From: Meiothermus cerbereus DSM 11376
Lineage (GTDB): Bacteria; Deinococcota; Deinococci; Deinococcales; Thermaceae
DNA length: 64,000 bases
Direction of reading: 5' to 3'
NCBI RefSeq assembly: GCF_000620065.1
Contig: NZ_JHVI01000010.1
Span: 1-64,000, forward strand
Shown here piece after piece: positions 37,514 through 45,849 of the stretch. The position numbers and the translations under genes were made by a program. The notes beneath the pieces were generated by a model. That model did no database searches. It was not told the DNA's origin and saw only the letters and a program-made list of their open reading frames with translations. The stretch's first letter is position 1, and every line of letters begins with the position of its first letter.

Positions 37514-38649
37514 GCCAGGCTCCTTTCAGGGGCCAGGCCCTGGGCTTCGAGCAGAGGAAGGCTGAGCACAAATCGGCTGCCCTGGGGCAAGGCCTCGGCC
37601 CAGACCCGGCCCCCCATCAGCTCGGTGATGCTTTTGACCAGGTAAAGCCCCAGGCCAAGCCCCCGGGTGCTACGGGTCTGTTCGTCCCCCACGCGGTAGA
37701 AGGGTTCGAAAATCTGTTGCAGCTCACCCCTGGAAAGCCCCACCCCCCGGTCTTCGACCTCGAGCACAGCCTGGCTGCCTTCGCGGCGCAGGCGCACCCA
37801 AACCGGCTTCTGGGGCCCTGGGCTATATTTGACTGCGTTGTCCAGCAGGTTGGAGAGCACCAGACTAAAAGCCTCGGGGTCGAGGTCTACCGGAAGCGGG
37901 GTGGGGGCGGGCTCGAGGTGCAAAGTGACCCCCCGCGCGACCAGGGTGTTTTGTTGACGGGCCAGGCAGCGGCTGACCGCCTGGTTCAAATCGTGGCGTT
38001 CAGGTTTGATCTGGCCCAGGCCCTGGGCGAGTCTCGAGGTCGCCAGCAGCCGCTCCGAGAGGTCTTCCAGACGGTCTATCTCGTGGGACATGTGGGTCAG
38101 GTAGGCAAGTTGTTTTTCCCGGGAAAGCTCACGCATCTGCAAGGTCTGGGCCAGTAGCCGCAGGGTGCTGATGGGGGTGCGAAACTCGTGCGAGGCGGCC
38201 ATCAGGAAGTTTTGCTGACGGCGCTTGAGCTCCTGCTCGCTTTTGAGGCTGCGCCCGATGATGTACAGTCCCAAAAGCATCACCAGCAAGAAAAAAGGGC
38301 CTTCGTAGGCAAACATACGCAAATGGCGCATCTGCTCGGTGCGGTAGGCCTTTAGCCGCTCGGGGTTGACATAAACCCGGTCGTCCTCGACCTCGAGGTG
38401 GGGGAAAGCCTGGCGCAGCTCGGACAGGAGGGCCTGGCGATTTTCCGGGGCCGTGGCCGCCCAGAGCTGCTGTACCAGCGCGGCTTCCTGCAGCCAGGCG
38501 GTTTCGGCGTATTCGATGTTCTGCTGGATGGTGTTGCGCTGAAAGATAAGCCACCAGGCCACCTGGGCCAGCAAGAACACCACCACCAGGCCAAAGGCCA
38601 GCCAGACCCGAGCCCGAGAAGAACGCAGTTTGTGTAACCAGTGTGGCAA
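37510..38649 (-). CDS. Membrane sensor histidine kinase embedded in the heme operon
   Basis: A kinase of about 379 residues with two membrane helices (residues about 14-36 and 118-136) flanking an extracytoplasmic sensor of about 80 residues. The phosphoacceptor is in AASHEFRTPIS. The ATPase domain has NLLDNAVKYSPG (N box), VEDRGVGLS (G1) and TRGLGLGLYLVKS (G2). TTG 38649 is preferred because GAGGAGG lies five bases upstream; GTG 38655, inside that ribosome site, is the alternative. It follows hemB closely. The short sensor shows no named domain, so the signal is unknown; heme or iron is a context-based guess. Confidence 0.9.
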   Translation of the reverse strand: MPHWLHKLRSSRARVWLAFGLVVVFLLAQVAWWLIFQRNTIQQNIEYAETAWLQEAALVQQLWAATAPENRQALLSELRQAFPHLEVEDDRVYVNPERLKAYRTEQMRHLRMFAYEGPFFLLVMLLGLYIIGRSLKSEQELKRRQQNFLMAASHEFRTPISTLRLLAQTLQMRELSREKQLAYLTHMSHEIDRLEDLSERLLATSRLAQGLGQIKPERHDLNQAVSRCLARQQNTLVARGVTLHLEPAPTPLPVDLDPEAFSLVLSNLLDNAVKYSPGPQKPVWVRLRREGSQAVLEVEDRGVGLSRGELQQIFEPFYRVGDEQTRSTRGLGLGLYLVKSITELMGGRVWAEALPQGSRFVLSLPLLEAQGLAPERSLA

Positions 38650-38659
38650 GCCCACCTCC

Positions 38660-39688
38660 TCAAATCCAGCCCTGAGCCAGTGCCTCCAGAGCGTGGTAGC
38701 TGATAATCAGGTCGGCTCCGGCTCGCTTGATGGCCATCAGGGTCTCGCGTACCGCCCGGGCCTCCTCCAGCGCACCCGCCATCGCTGCTGCCTTGAGCAT
38801 GGCATACTCGCCGCTCACGTTGTAGGCCACCAGGGGCAACTGGGTTTGTGGGCGCAGTCGGGCCAGGATGTCCAGGTAGGCCAGGGCAGGCTTCACCATG
38901 AGCATATCGGCCCCTTCGGCCTCGTCGAGCGCGGCCTCCCGCAGGGCCTCGCGGGCGTTGCGGAGATCCATCTGGTAGCTGGCCCGGTCGCCAAAGCTGG
39001 GGGCGCTTTTGGCGGCATCACGGAAGGGGCCGTAAAAAGCGCTGGCATACTTGACGGCATAGGAGAGGATGCCCACCTCGGTATGGCCGGCCTGGTCCAG
39101 GGCCCGGCGCAGGTAGCCCACCCGCCCGTCCATCATGTCCGAAGGGGCTACGAAATCGGCCCCGGCCTCGGCATGGGTCAGGGCCATGGCAGCGAGCTGA
39201 CGCAGCGAGCTATCGTTATCAATCCGCACCCCTCGAGGCGTCTCTTTGAGCACCCCGCAGTGGCCGTGGGTGGTATGGGCACACAAGCAGACGTCGGTGT
39301 AAATCACCACGTCCTCGCCAAAAGCTTTTCGGGCGGCCCGAATGGCCGTGGGCACCGGGCCATCGGGTTCGGCGGCGCTCGCACCGTGGGGGTCTTTCCA
39401 GGTATCGGGCAAAACCCCAAACAAAAGCAGGGAGCTCACACCCAGCTTCAAGGCACGCTCAGCCTCGAGCAAGAACGTATCCACACTGTAGCGGTTTATC
39501 CCCGGAAGTGCAGCAATGGGTTCGCTCAGGCCTCTGCCCGGCATCACAAAAAACGGGGCCAGGAAGTCGGAAGGGCGCAGGTGGGTTTCGGCCACGCTCT
39601 CGCGCAAAGCAGCGCTGGCGCGCAGCCGTCGGGGTCGCTCAAGAAGTTCAGGGGCCTTTAGAAGTTGGGGGTTTTTCAGGCTGGACAT
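38660..39688 (-). CDS. hemB: Porphobilinogen synthase (5-aminolevulinate dehydratase)
   Basis: A 342-residue enzyme that joins two 5-aminolevulinate molecules to porphobilinogen. The catalytic zinc site of the cysteine-rich type is visible (DVCLCAHTTHGHCG, around residues 132-145). The two active-site lysines are in YAVKYASAFYGPF and LMVKPALAYLD. ATG 39688 has GAGGTGA upstream and overlaps hemD by 13 bp. Confidence 0.96.
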   Translation of the reverse strand: MSSLKNPQLLKAPELLERPRRLRASAALRESVAETHLRPSDFLAPFFVMPGRGLSEPIAALPGINRYSVDTFLLEAERALKLGVSSLLLFGVLPDTWKDPHGASAAEPDGPVPTAIRAARKAFGEDVVIYTDVCLCAHTTHGHCGVLKETPRGVRIDNDSSLRQLAAMALTHAEAGADFVAPSDMMDGRVGYLRRALDQAGHTEVGILSYAVKYASAFYGPFRDAAKSAPSFGDRASYQMDLRNAREALREAALDEAEGADMLMVKPALAYLDILARLRPQTQLPLVAYNVSGEYAMLKAAAMAGALEEARAVRETLMAIKRAGADLIISYHALEALAQGWI

Positions 39689-40356
39689 CGCTCACCTCGA
39701 ATGCGCTCTATGGTCTCCAAAACCGCCTCCACGCTGGGCCTTGGCACCAGGGTGTACGGCAAGACTCGCTCGGACAAAGCCATAGCGGTGGTAGGGCCCA
39801 GGGCCAGCAGATGGGCCTGGCGTCCCACAGTCTCCGGCAGGGCTTCGACCCCGGAGGGGCTGGTCAGAAGCACCAGGTCGGGGGCCGGGAGGTCTGTTGG
39901 CCAGGGCCGGGTCTGGGTCTGGTAGACCACCGCGCTCTGCACCACGTAGCCGGCTTCGCGCAAGCGCTGGGCCAGCACCGGTCGGGCGCGGTTGCCTTGC
40001 GGCAGCCCCACATAGCCAAAGGGCCTGAGGGCCAGGAAGGCTTCCGCCAGGCTCTCGGCGGTCTCCTCCGGGGCGACCAGCTCGACCTTCCCCCCGGCTT
40101 CTTCCAAGACTTGCCGGGTGGCCTGACCCACTGCTCCCAAAGCCCGGCCCTTCAAGCATCCCCCCAGCTCGAGCACCGCCCGCACCGCTGCCACGCTGGT
40201 AAAAAGCCACCAGCGGCAGTCGGATAAGGGGGTCAGGTCGGCTTGTAGGGTTCGGGTCTGGATAAGGGGCTGGCGCACGACCTCGAGGCCCATCGCCTCG
40301 AGGCGTTCTTGCAAGCCCGCCAAACGGCCTTCCGACTGGGTCAGGGCGATTCGCAT
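39676..40356 (-). CDS. hemD: Uroporphyrinogen-III synthase
   Basis: A 226-residue protein with the two-domain HemD fold and the family's low sequence conservation: MRIALTQSEGRLAGLQERLE at the start, LFTSVAAVRAVLELG around residue 52, AVVYQTQTRP around 138 and LLTSPSGVEAL around 158. It closes and inverts ring D of hydroxymethylbilane. It overlaps hemC by 16 bp and hemB by 13 bp. Confidence 0.9.
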   Translation of the reverse strand: MRIALTQSEGRLAGLQERLEAMGLEVVRQPLIQTRTLQADLTPLSDCRWWLFTSVAAVRAVLELGGCLKGRALGAVGQATRQVLEEAGGKVELVAPEETAESLAEAFLALRPFGYVGLPQGNRARPVLAQRLREAGYVVQSAVVYQTQTRPWPTDLPAPDLVLLTSPSGVEALPETVGRQAHLLALGPTTAMALSERVLPYTLVPRPSVEAVLETIERIRGERCPA

Positions 40357-41243
40357 ACCACCTCCGGGCTATCGGCCTTGATCTGCTGGAAAACCGCCTG
40401 GGCTACAGCCTCAGGCGTGGGAGCCTGGGCCTGGTAGCCTTTGCCTCCATACCAGGCCAGCAGGTGCAGGCCCTGCGGGGTTTCCTGGGCCAGTGCGCCC
40501 AGGGCCAGCTGGCAGCCTCCGGCCAGCTTTTGCATCAGCCCCCGTTCGGCGGCCACGGTGCGGCGGGCCTGGGGGTCGTCCAGGTGCTCTAGCAGGGCTT
40601 TGAGGTGGTGGTCGTCCTGGCGGCACTCCAGGGCCAGGGCCCCCTGGGCTGGAGCAGGCACCAGCAGGGTGGGCGGTAGCACCTGGAGGTATAGCCCGCT
40701 CAAGTCCAGGGCCAGCCGCTTGAGACCTGCCTGGGCCAGCAGGATGGCGTCGTAATCGCCACGCCGGAGCTTATCTACCCGGGTGGGCACGTTGCCGCGC
40801 AGTTCCTTAAGCTCTAGGTCGGGCCGAAGCTGCTTTAGCTGGGCCTGGCGCCGTACAGCGCTGGTGCCCACCTGTACCCCAGCACGCAGGGGCAGCCCCG
40901 GGGCCTGTTCATCCAGGGCGTGCAATCGAGCCAAGAGAACCTCGCTGGGGTCTTCTCGTGGAGGCACGGCTGCGATCTGCAAACCCTCTGGACGGGCGCT
41001 GGGCAGGTCTTTGTAGGAGTGCACGGCCAGGTCGGCCTCGCCGCGCAAAAGGGCTTCCTGTACGGCCTTGGTAAAAAAGCCCTGGCCCTGCATCTGGGCG
41101 AAGGGCAGGCCCTCGCGGTCGCCCTGGGTTTCCACCACCACCAGTTCGACCTGGGCGCCTTGCCGAAGAAGCTTCTGCTTTACCCAGTCGGCCTGCCATA
41201 AAGCCAGCCGGCTGCCACGGGTGGCAATACGCACCTTAACCAT
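40341..41243 (-). CDS. hemC: Porphobilinogen deaminase (hydroxymethylbilane synthase)
   Basis: A 300-residue enzyme that assembles four porphobilinogens. ATG 41243 gives the canonical start VKVRIATRGSRLALWQADWV and overlaps hemA by 8 bp. Conserved segments are AVHSYKDLPS, VGTSAVRRQAQL and RGNVPTRVDKL. The cysteine that carries the dipyrromethane cofactor is Cys244 in LAGGCQLALGAL. Confidence 0.96.
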   Translation of the reverse strand: MVKVRIATRGSRLALWQADWVKQKLLRQGAQVELVVVETQGDREGLPFAQMQGQGFFTKAVQEALLRGEADLAVHSYKDLPSARPEGLQIAAVPPREDPSEVLLARLHALDEQAPGLPLRAGVQVGTSAVRRQAQLKQLRPDLELKELRGNVPTRVDKLRRGDYDAILLAQAGLKRLALDLSGLYLQVLPPTLLVPAPAQGALALECRQDDHHLKALLEHLDDPQARRTVAAERGLMQKLAGGCQLALGALAQETPQGLHLLAWYGGKGYQAQAPTPEAVAQAVFQQIKADSPEVVCESP

Positions 41244-42405
41244 GCTCCACCTCCCAAAGACCCGCTTCCCGTAAAAAAGCCTCGGCGGCTTCGGGGCCAT
41301 GTCGCCGGGCCAGCCCACGCAGGCCTTTAACTGGGAAGTGGGCAAAACGGTGGGCCAGTCGTTCGATCAGTTCGGGTTCCACCCGCTCCCCCACCAGCTC
41401 GGTAAGGGTGCGGTGGTAGACCTGGCGCATCTGGGTGATGGCGGGTGCGATGGCGCGCTCGGCCCAGTCCACCATGACCTGCTCCAACTCTTGAGCCACA
41501 ATCCGCTCGGCCTGGGCCAGGTCGGCCCGCAAGCGTGCGCGGCGCTCTTGGCCCAGGCGTTCCAGCAGGTTCAGGTCGAACAGCACTACCCCCTTAACTA
41601 CCTCAGGGGCTATGTTTCTGGGCATACCCAGATCTACCGCCGCTTTGAGCCAGGGCTGTTTTTGAAAAAAGCCAGTACCCAAAAGCCCCTCTACCGGGGT
41701 GGCCGTCACCAGGGCGTCTAGCTGCGGAGGGTGCTTCAGGAAGTCGTGCAACGGCATAAACCGGGCCCCCAGCGACCCAGCCAGAGCCTGGGCTTTTTCG
41801 GGGGTGCGGTTCACCAGCCAGAGCTCAATTCCGGGCAAGGCTGCCAGGCTGCGGGCCGCCAGGCTACCCATCTCGCCGGTGCCCACCACCGCCACCCGCG
41901 CGGGCTGGGGCAAAAGCGCCTCCAGGGCAGGCCGGGCCAGGCTAAACAGCGAGGTGTTGGCCGGGGCCAGGGCCACCTCCCGACGCACCCGCCTGGCTAC
42001 TTTGAGCGCATTTTGAAAGGCAAAGCGGGTCAGGGGGCCCACGCTTCCGGCGTTTTGCGCGGCTTCAAAGGCCTGGCGCACCTGCCGCATGATCTGGTCT
42101 TCGCCCGGGTTCACCGAGTCGAGCGAGGCTGCCACCCGGGCCAGGTGCTCGAGCGCGGCCTCGCCCAGGTAGGCGTAGCCCCTGGGGAGCTGGGGTGGAA
42201 TCAAGGCCTGACGCACCTGCTCGAGCGATAGCCCTTCCTTCAGGGCCAGCACCACCTCACAGCGGTTACAGGTGAGGATGGGCACCCATTCCTCAGCCAG
42301 GGTGGAAATGGCCGGGGCATGGTTCTGCCACCAGGTGCTCCACAGGGTCAGGGCCTCCACGCCCCCCCGCCGCTGTGAAACCCCAATCAGGGCTAGCCGC
42401 TCCAT
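41236..42405 (-). CDS. hemA: Glutamyl-tRNA reductase
   Basis: A 389-residue enzyme for the first committed step of C5 tetrapyrrole synthesis. The catalytic cysteine is Cys46 in PILTCNRCE. The NADP domain has VAVVGTGEMGSLAARSLAAL (around residues 168-187), and the C-terminal dimerisation helix is present. ATG 42405 is chosen over a TTG two codons upstream. A GATAAT box overlapping a Fur-box-like sequence lies just upstream. First gene of a ten-gene operon and divergent from hemL. Confidence 0.95.
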   Translation of the reverse strand: MERLALIGVSQRRGGVEALTLWSTWWQNHAPAISTLAEEWVPILTCNRCEVVLALKEGLSLEQVRQALIPPQLPRGYAYLGEAALEHLARVAASLDSVNPGEDQIMRQVRQAFEAAQNAGSVGPLTRFAFQNALKVARRVRREVALAPANTSLFSLARPALEALLPQPARVAVVGTGEMGSLAARSLAALPGIELWLVNRTPEKAQALAGSLGARFMPLHDFLKHPPQLDALVTATPVEGLLGTGFFQKQPWLKAAVDLGMPRNIAPEVVKGVVLFDLNLLERLGQERRARLRADLAQAERIVAQELEQVMVDWAERAIAPAITQMRQVYHRTLTELVGERVEPELIERLAHRFAHFPVKGLRGLARRHGPEAAEAFLREAGLWEVEHG

Positions 42406-42407
42406 AC

Positions 42408-42426
42408 GCAAATGATTATCAGTAGT
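42408..42426 (-). promoter_or_regulatory. Fur-box-like operator overlapping the hemA -10 box
   Basis: On the minus strand the 19-mer ACTACTGATAATCATTTGC matches 14 of 19 positions of the classic Fur box, with the central 10 bases GATAATCATT identical. It ends 2 bases before ATG 42405, and GATAAT within it would serve as the -10 box. This arrangement suggests iron-dependent repression of the heme operon. The match is seen; the regulator is inferred. Confidence 0.45.
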
Positions 42427-42538
42427 AAAACGCTTAGAAAAGTGTCATGAAATTGTCACTGGCCCCACCCTAAAGGCTCTACGGTAAGCCGTCAGGCTTG
42501 AAAACATCAGGCCCGACCAGCCCAGCCAGGGCATTGGC

Positions 42539-42567
42539 TTGTACTTGGGGGCCTGCGGTGCTAAGTT
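42539..42567 (+). promoter_or_regulatory. Promoter of hemL
   Basis: TTGTAC (42539-42544), a 17-bp spacer and TAAGTT (42562-42567). The -10 box ends 6 bases before ATG 42574, so the transcript should be leaderless. Confidence 0.6.
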
Positions 42568-42573
42568 CTGCAC

Positions 42574-43887
42574 ATGGGTCATTCCACCGCACGCTCTTTG
42601 GAGCTTTTTCGCCAAGCCCAGCAAGTGATACCCGGCGGGGTGAACTCGCCGGTGCGCGCTTTCAAGGCCGTGGGGGGCACGCCTCGTTTTATCGCGCGGG
42701 CCCAGGGGGCCTACCTGTGGGACGCCGATAGCAACGCGCTGCTCGATTACATCGGCTCCTGGGGGCCCATGATTCTGGGGCACAACCACCCGGCGGTGGT
42801 GGCCGCCCTGCGGGAAGCCCTGGCGGAAGGCCTGAGCTACGGAGCCCCCACCGAGCGGGAGGTGCGCCTGGCCGAACGGGTGCGGGAGGCCTACCCCAGT
42901 GCCGACCTGGTGCGCTTTGTGAGCAGCGGCACCGAGGCCACCATGAGTGCTTTGAGGCTGGCCAGGGGCTATACCGGGCGCGACCTGATCGTAAAGTTTC
43001 GCGGCAACTACCACGGCCACGCCGATAGCCTCCTGGTGCAGGCCGGCTCGGGGCTGCTCACCGGCGGCGGGGGCAGCGCCAAAAGTGCACCCTCGAGCGC
43101 CGGGGTGCCCCAGGCTTTTGCCGAACTCACCCTGGTGGCCGACTACAACGAGCCCCAGGCCCTCAAAGACCTGTTCGAGCAGTACGGTGAGCAGATCGCC
43201 GCGATCATCTTCGAGCCGGTGGTGGGGAATGCCGGGGTGCTGGTACCCACGCCCGAGTTCCTCGAGGCCCTGCACCAGCTCACCCAGCAGTACGGGGCCT
43301 TGCTCATTGCCGATGAGGTGATGACCGGCTTCCGCCTGGCCAAAGGGGGCGCGGTGGAACTTCTGGGCCTGAAGCCCGACCTGATCTGCTGGGGCAAGAT
43401 TATTGGAGGGGGGCTGCCGGTGGGGGCTTATGGGGGCCGGGCCGAAATCATGCAGCAGGTAGCGCCGCTGGGCCCGGTCTACCAGGCCGGCACCCTGAGC
43501 GGGAACCCCCTATCTATGGCGGCTGGGCTGGCCACCCTGGAAACCCTATTCCAGGACCCACCCTACGCCCGCCTCGAGGCCTACGGAAAGGCCCTGGAAG
43601 AGGGCTTGCTGGCCCTTTTTACCGCCGCCGGGGTTCCGGTAGCCATCAACCGCGTGGGCTCTATGATTACGGTCTTCTTCCGCGAAGGGCCTGTGCAGAC
43701 TTACTCCGACGCGGTGGCCTCCGATACCGAGCGCTTCAAGGTGTTTTTCCACGGTCTTTTGCAACGGGGCGTTTACTGGCCCCCCAGCCAGTTCGAAGCG
43801 GCCTTCTTCTCCGTAGCACACGGTGAGGATGAGCTTGCCAAAACCCTGGAAGCCGCAGAACAGGCCCTAAAGCTGTTTACTGCTTGA
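42574..43887 (+). CDS. hemL: Glutamate-1-semialdehyde 2,1-aminomutase
   Basis: A 437-residue PLP enzyme that makes 5-aminolevulinate. It starts SLELFRQAQQVIPGGVNSPV after a short head. The PLP aspartate is in LLIADEVMTGFR and the Schiff-base Lys275 in LICWGKIIGGGLPVGAYGG. It is divergent from hemA, which supplies its substrate. Its stop codon TGA is the first part of a palindromic repeat element. Confidence 0.96.
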   Translation: MGHSTARSLELFRQAQQVIPGGVNSPVRAFKAVGGTPRFIARAQGAYLWDADSNALLDYIGSWGPMILGHNHPAVVAALREALAEGLSYGAPTEREVRLAERVREAYPSADLVRFVSSGTEATMSALRLARGYTGRDLIVKFRGNYHGHADSLLVQAGSGLLTGGGGSAKSAPSSAGVPQAFAELTLVADYNEPQALKDLFEQYGEQIAAIIFEPVVGNAGVLVPTPEFLEALHQLTQQYGALLIADEVMTGFRLAKGGAVELLGLKPDLICWGKIIGGGLPVGAYGGRAEIMQQVAPLGPVYQAGTLSGNPLSMAAGLATLETLFQDPPYARLEAYGKALEEGLLALFTAAGVPVAINRVGSMITVFFREGPVQTYSDAVASDTERFKVFFHGLLQRGVYWPPSQFEAAFFSVAHGEDELAKTLEAAEQALKLFTA

Positions 43888-43983
43888 ATCCTAGAGCACA
43901 CCCCTCGCTTCGCTCGGCGAAAAAGCGTATCCCGTTGGTCGGGTTAGTTCGCCACTATTCTGTGAGGAACTAACCGAATCTGG
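43885..43983 (+). repeat. Palindromic MITE-like element, copy 2 (starts in the hemL stop)
   Basis: Begins TGAATCCTAGAGCAC, where TGA is the hemL stop codon, and ends GAACTAACCGAATCTGG. GGTTAGTTC (43942-43950) pairs with GAACTAACC (43967-43975). The block at 43901-43940 has an inverted relative at 63915-63968. Copy 1 is at 23218-23348. Confidence 0.65.
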
Positions 43984-44007
43984 ATATTACAGGCATAATG
44001 CATAAAC

Positions 44008-44505
44008 ATGAACCTTGCAGCGATTAACCACCTTTCCAGGGAGGCTTTTGTTGAGCAACTGGGCTGGGTCTTTGAACACTCTCCCTGGGTGGCCGAAAAA
44101 GCCTGGGAACACCGCCCCTGGGCCAGCCTCGAGGCCCTGCACCACTCGCTGGTGCAGGCAGTGCAAGAAGCCCCCAAGGAGGCCCGGCTGGCCCTGATCC
44201 GGGCCCACCCCGACCTGGGCAGCCGCGCCCGCATGGCCCAGGCCTCGGTCGCGGAGCAAAAGGGCGCCGGCCTCGACGCCCTTACGCCCGCCGAGTTCGA
44301 GCGCATCCAGACCCTAAACCGGGCCTATACCGACAGGTTTGGCTTCCCCTTCATTCTGGCGGTGCGGGGCAAAAGCAAAGCCGAGGTCTTTAAGGCTATG
44401 GAGGAAAGGCTCCCCAACCCCCCCGAGCTCGAGTTCGAGACCGCCCTGGAGGAGATTTACAAGATCGCACGCTTTCGCCTTGCCGACCTGCTGGGCCAAG
44501 ATTAG
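44008..44505 (+). CDS. OHCU decarboxylase (2-oxo-4-hydroxy-4-carboxy-5-ureidoimidazoline decarboxylase)
   Basis: A 165-residue helical enzyme that converts OHCU to S-allantoin. Family residues are visible: FVEQLGWVFEHSPWVAEKAW at residues 14-33, IRAHPDLGSRARMA with the catalytic histidine (His71), and RFGFPFILAVRGKSK around 110-125. A CATAAT box ends 8 bases before the ATG. First gene of the rightward urate cluster, with puuD 18 bp downstream and hiuH next; the three genes cover urate to allantoin. Confidence 0.93.
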   Translation: MNLAAINHLSREAFVEQLGWVFEHSPWVAEKAWEHRPWASLEALHHSLVQAVQEAPKEARLALIRAHPDLGSRARMAQASVAEQKGAGLDALTPAEFERIQTLNRAYTDRFGFPFILAVRGKSKAEVFKAMEERLPNPPELEFETALEEIYKIARFRLADLLGQD

Positions 44506-44523
44506 ACTCTATCTGAATCAGCC

Positions 44524-45840
44524 ATGAACCCCCTCGACCAAGACCGCCTCCGCATCGTCAAATGGCCCTGGATTTTAGCCATCCTGGCCCTATTTGCTGT
44601 GGCTTTAGCCCTCACCCTGGCGGGCGGCTGGCAGGCCCACGCCCGCGAATGGCTCAACCTGATCGTGCGCTGGCTGCACATTATCTACGGCATCGCCTGG
44701 ATTGGGGCCAGCTTCTACTTCATCTTCTTAGAGAACGCCCTCGAGCGCCAGGGCGTGCGGGCCGAGCTCTCCGGCAACCTCTGGGCCATCCACGGCGGGG
44801 GCATCTACTACCTGGAAAAATACAAAACCGCCCCCAAAGAGCTACCCAGATACCTGCACTGGTTCAAGTGGGACGCCTACCTGACCTGGGTCACGGGGTT
44901 CTTGCTGCTCGTCATCGTCTACTACGCCGACCCCAGAACCATTCTGCTGGCCCCCGGCAGCACCCTGCCGGGCTGGGCCGCCATTTTAGTAGCGGTAGGA
45001 AGCCTCATCGCAGGCTGGCTGATTTATGTAGGACTGTCCAGCACCCAGCTCTTATACCGCCCTGCGCTGTTTCTGCTGGTGGGGGGGGTGCTGGTTACGC
45101 TGGCGGCTTACCTGCTGGGGCAGGTCTTTAGCGGGCGCGGCACCTTCATGCACATTGGGGCCATGCTGGGGACCATCATGGCGGCCAACGTCTTTTTCGT
45201 GATTATCCCCTCGCAAAAGAAGCTGGTGCGGGCCGCGCAGAACGGCAAAACCCTCGACCCCGATTTTGTGGCCTGGGTGCAGCTTCGCTCGCGCCACAAC
45301 AACTACCTCACCCTGCCGGTGCTCTTCACCATGATCGCCCACCACTTCCCCATGACCTACAGCGGCGGGGCCCACTGGCTCATCCTGATTCTGCTCTTTG
45401 GGGCCGGAGTAGCGGTGCGGCACTTTATCAACGTGACCGAAAAAGAGCACCACACAACCCTGGTAGAAGGCGGGGCCATGCCCTATCTGCTGGTGCTGGC
45501 GGCGGCCTTGCTGCTGGGAGCTTTCTACCTGACCGCGCCCCGCCAGAGCCCAGAAGCGCTCAAAGAGCCCCCGGTGGCTTTTGCCGAGGTGCAGGACATT
45601 ATCGTGCAGCACTGCCAGATGTGCCACGCCGCCCGCCCCACCCAGCCCGGCTTCGCCTCGGCGCCGGGCGGGGTGATGCTGGACACCCCCGAGCATATTG
45701 TGGCGCAGGCGCAGAAGATCAAGCAGGTTGCGGTGGACACCCAGTACATGCCCCTGCTGGTGCCGGGGGTTCCGGCCATGACCCCCGAGCAGCGGGCCAG
45801 GCTGGGGGCCTGGGTAGCCCAGGGCGCACCGGGGCCGTAG
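44524..45840 (+). CDS. puuD: PuuD-type membrane urate hydroxylase with cytochrome c domain
   Basis: A 438-residue protein. The first 345 residues form a membrane domain of about eight helices (WLHIIYGIAWIGASFYFIFL near 48-67), and the C-terminal 90 residues form a cytochrome c domain with heme motif CQMCH at residues 364-368 and a distal VDTQYMPLL region with a likely Met ligand. PuuD proteins oxidise urate to 5-hydroxyisourate and pass electrons to cytochrome c, in place of oxygen-using uricase. No cofactor-free uricase or FAD urate oxidase is in the window, and hiuH and OHCU decarboxylase flank it, which supports the call. Confidence 0.9.
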   Translation: MNPLDQDRLRIVKWPWILAILALFAVALALTLAGGWQAHAREWLNLIVRWLHIIYGIAWIGASFYFIFLENALERQGVRAELSGNLWAIHGGGIYYLEKYKTAPKELPRYLHWFKWDAYLTWVTGFLLLVIVYYADPRTILLAPGSTLPGWAAILVAVGSLIAGWLIYVGLSSTQLLYRPALFLLVGGVLVTLAAYLLGQVFSGRGTFMHIGAMLGTIMAANVFFVIIPSQKKLVRAAQNGKTLDPDFVAWVQLRSRHNNYLTLPVLFTMIAHHFPMTYSGGAHWLILILLFGAGVAVRHFINVTEKEHHTTLVEGGAMPYLLVLAAALLLGAFYLTAPRQSPEALKEPPVAFAEVQDIIVQHCQMCHAARPTQPGFASAPGGVMLDTPEHIVAQAQKIKQVAVDTQYMPLLVPGVPAMTPEQRARLGAWVAQGAPGP

Positions 45841-45849
45841 GATTAAGGC

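Noticed and set aside
44524-45840. PuuD gene as a terminal oxidase or another c-type cytochrome protein
   Set aside because: The membrane part resembles the PuuD domain, the CxxCH domain is at the C terminus as in PuuD, and the neighbours are the next two urate enzymes.
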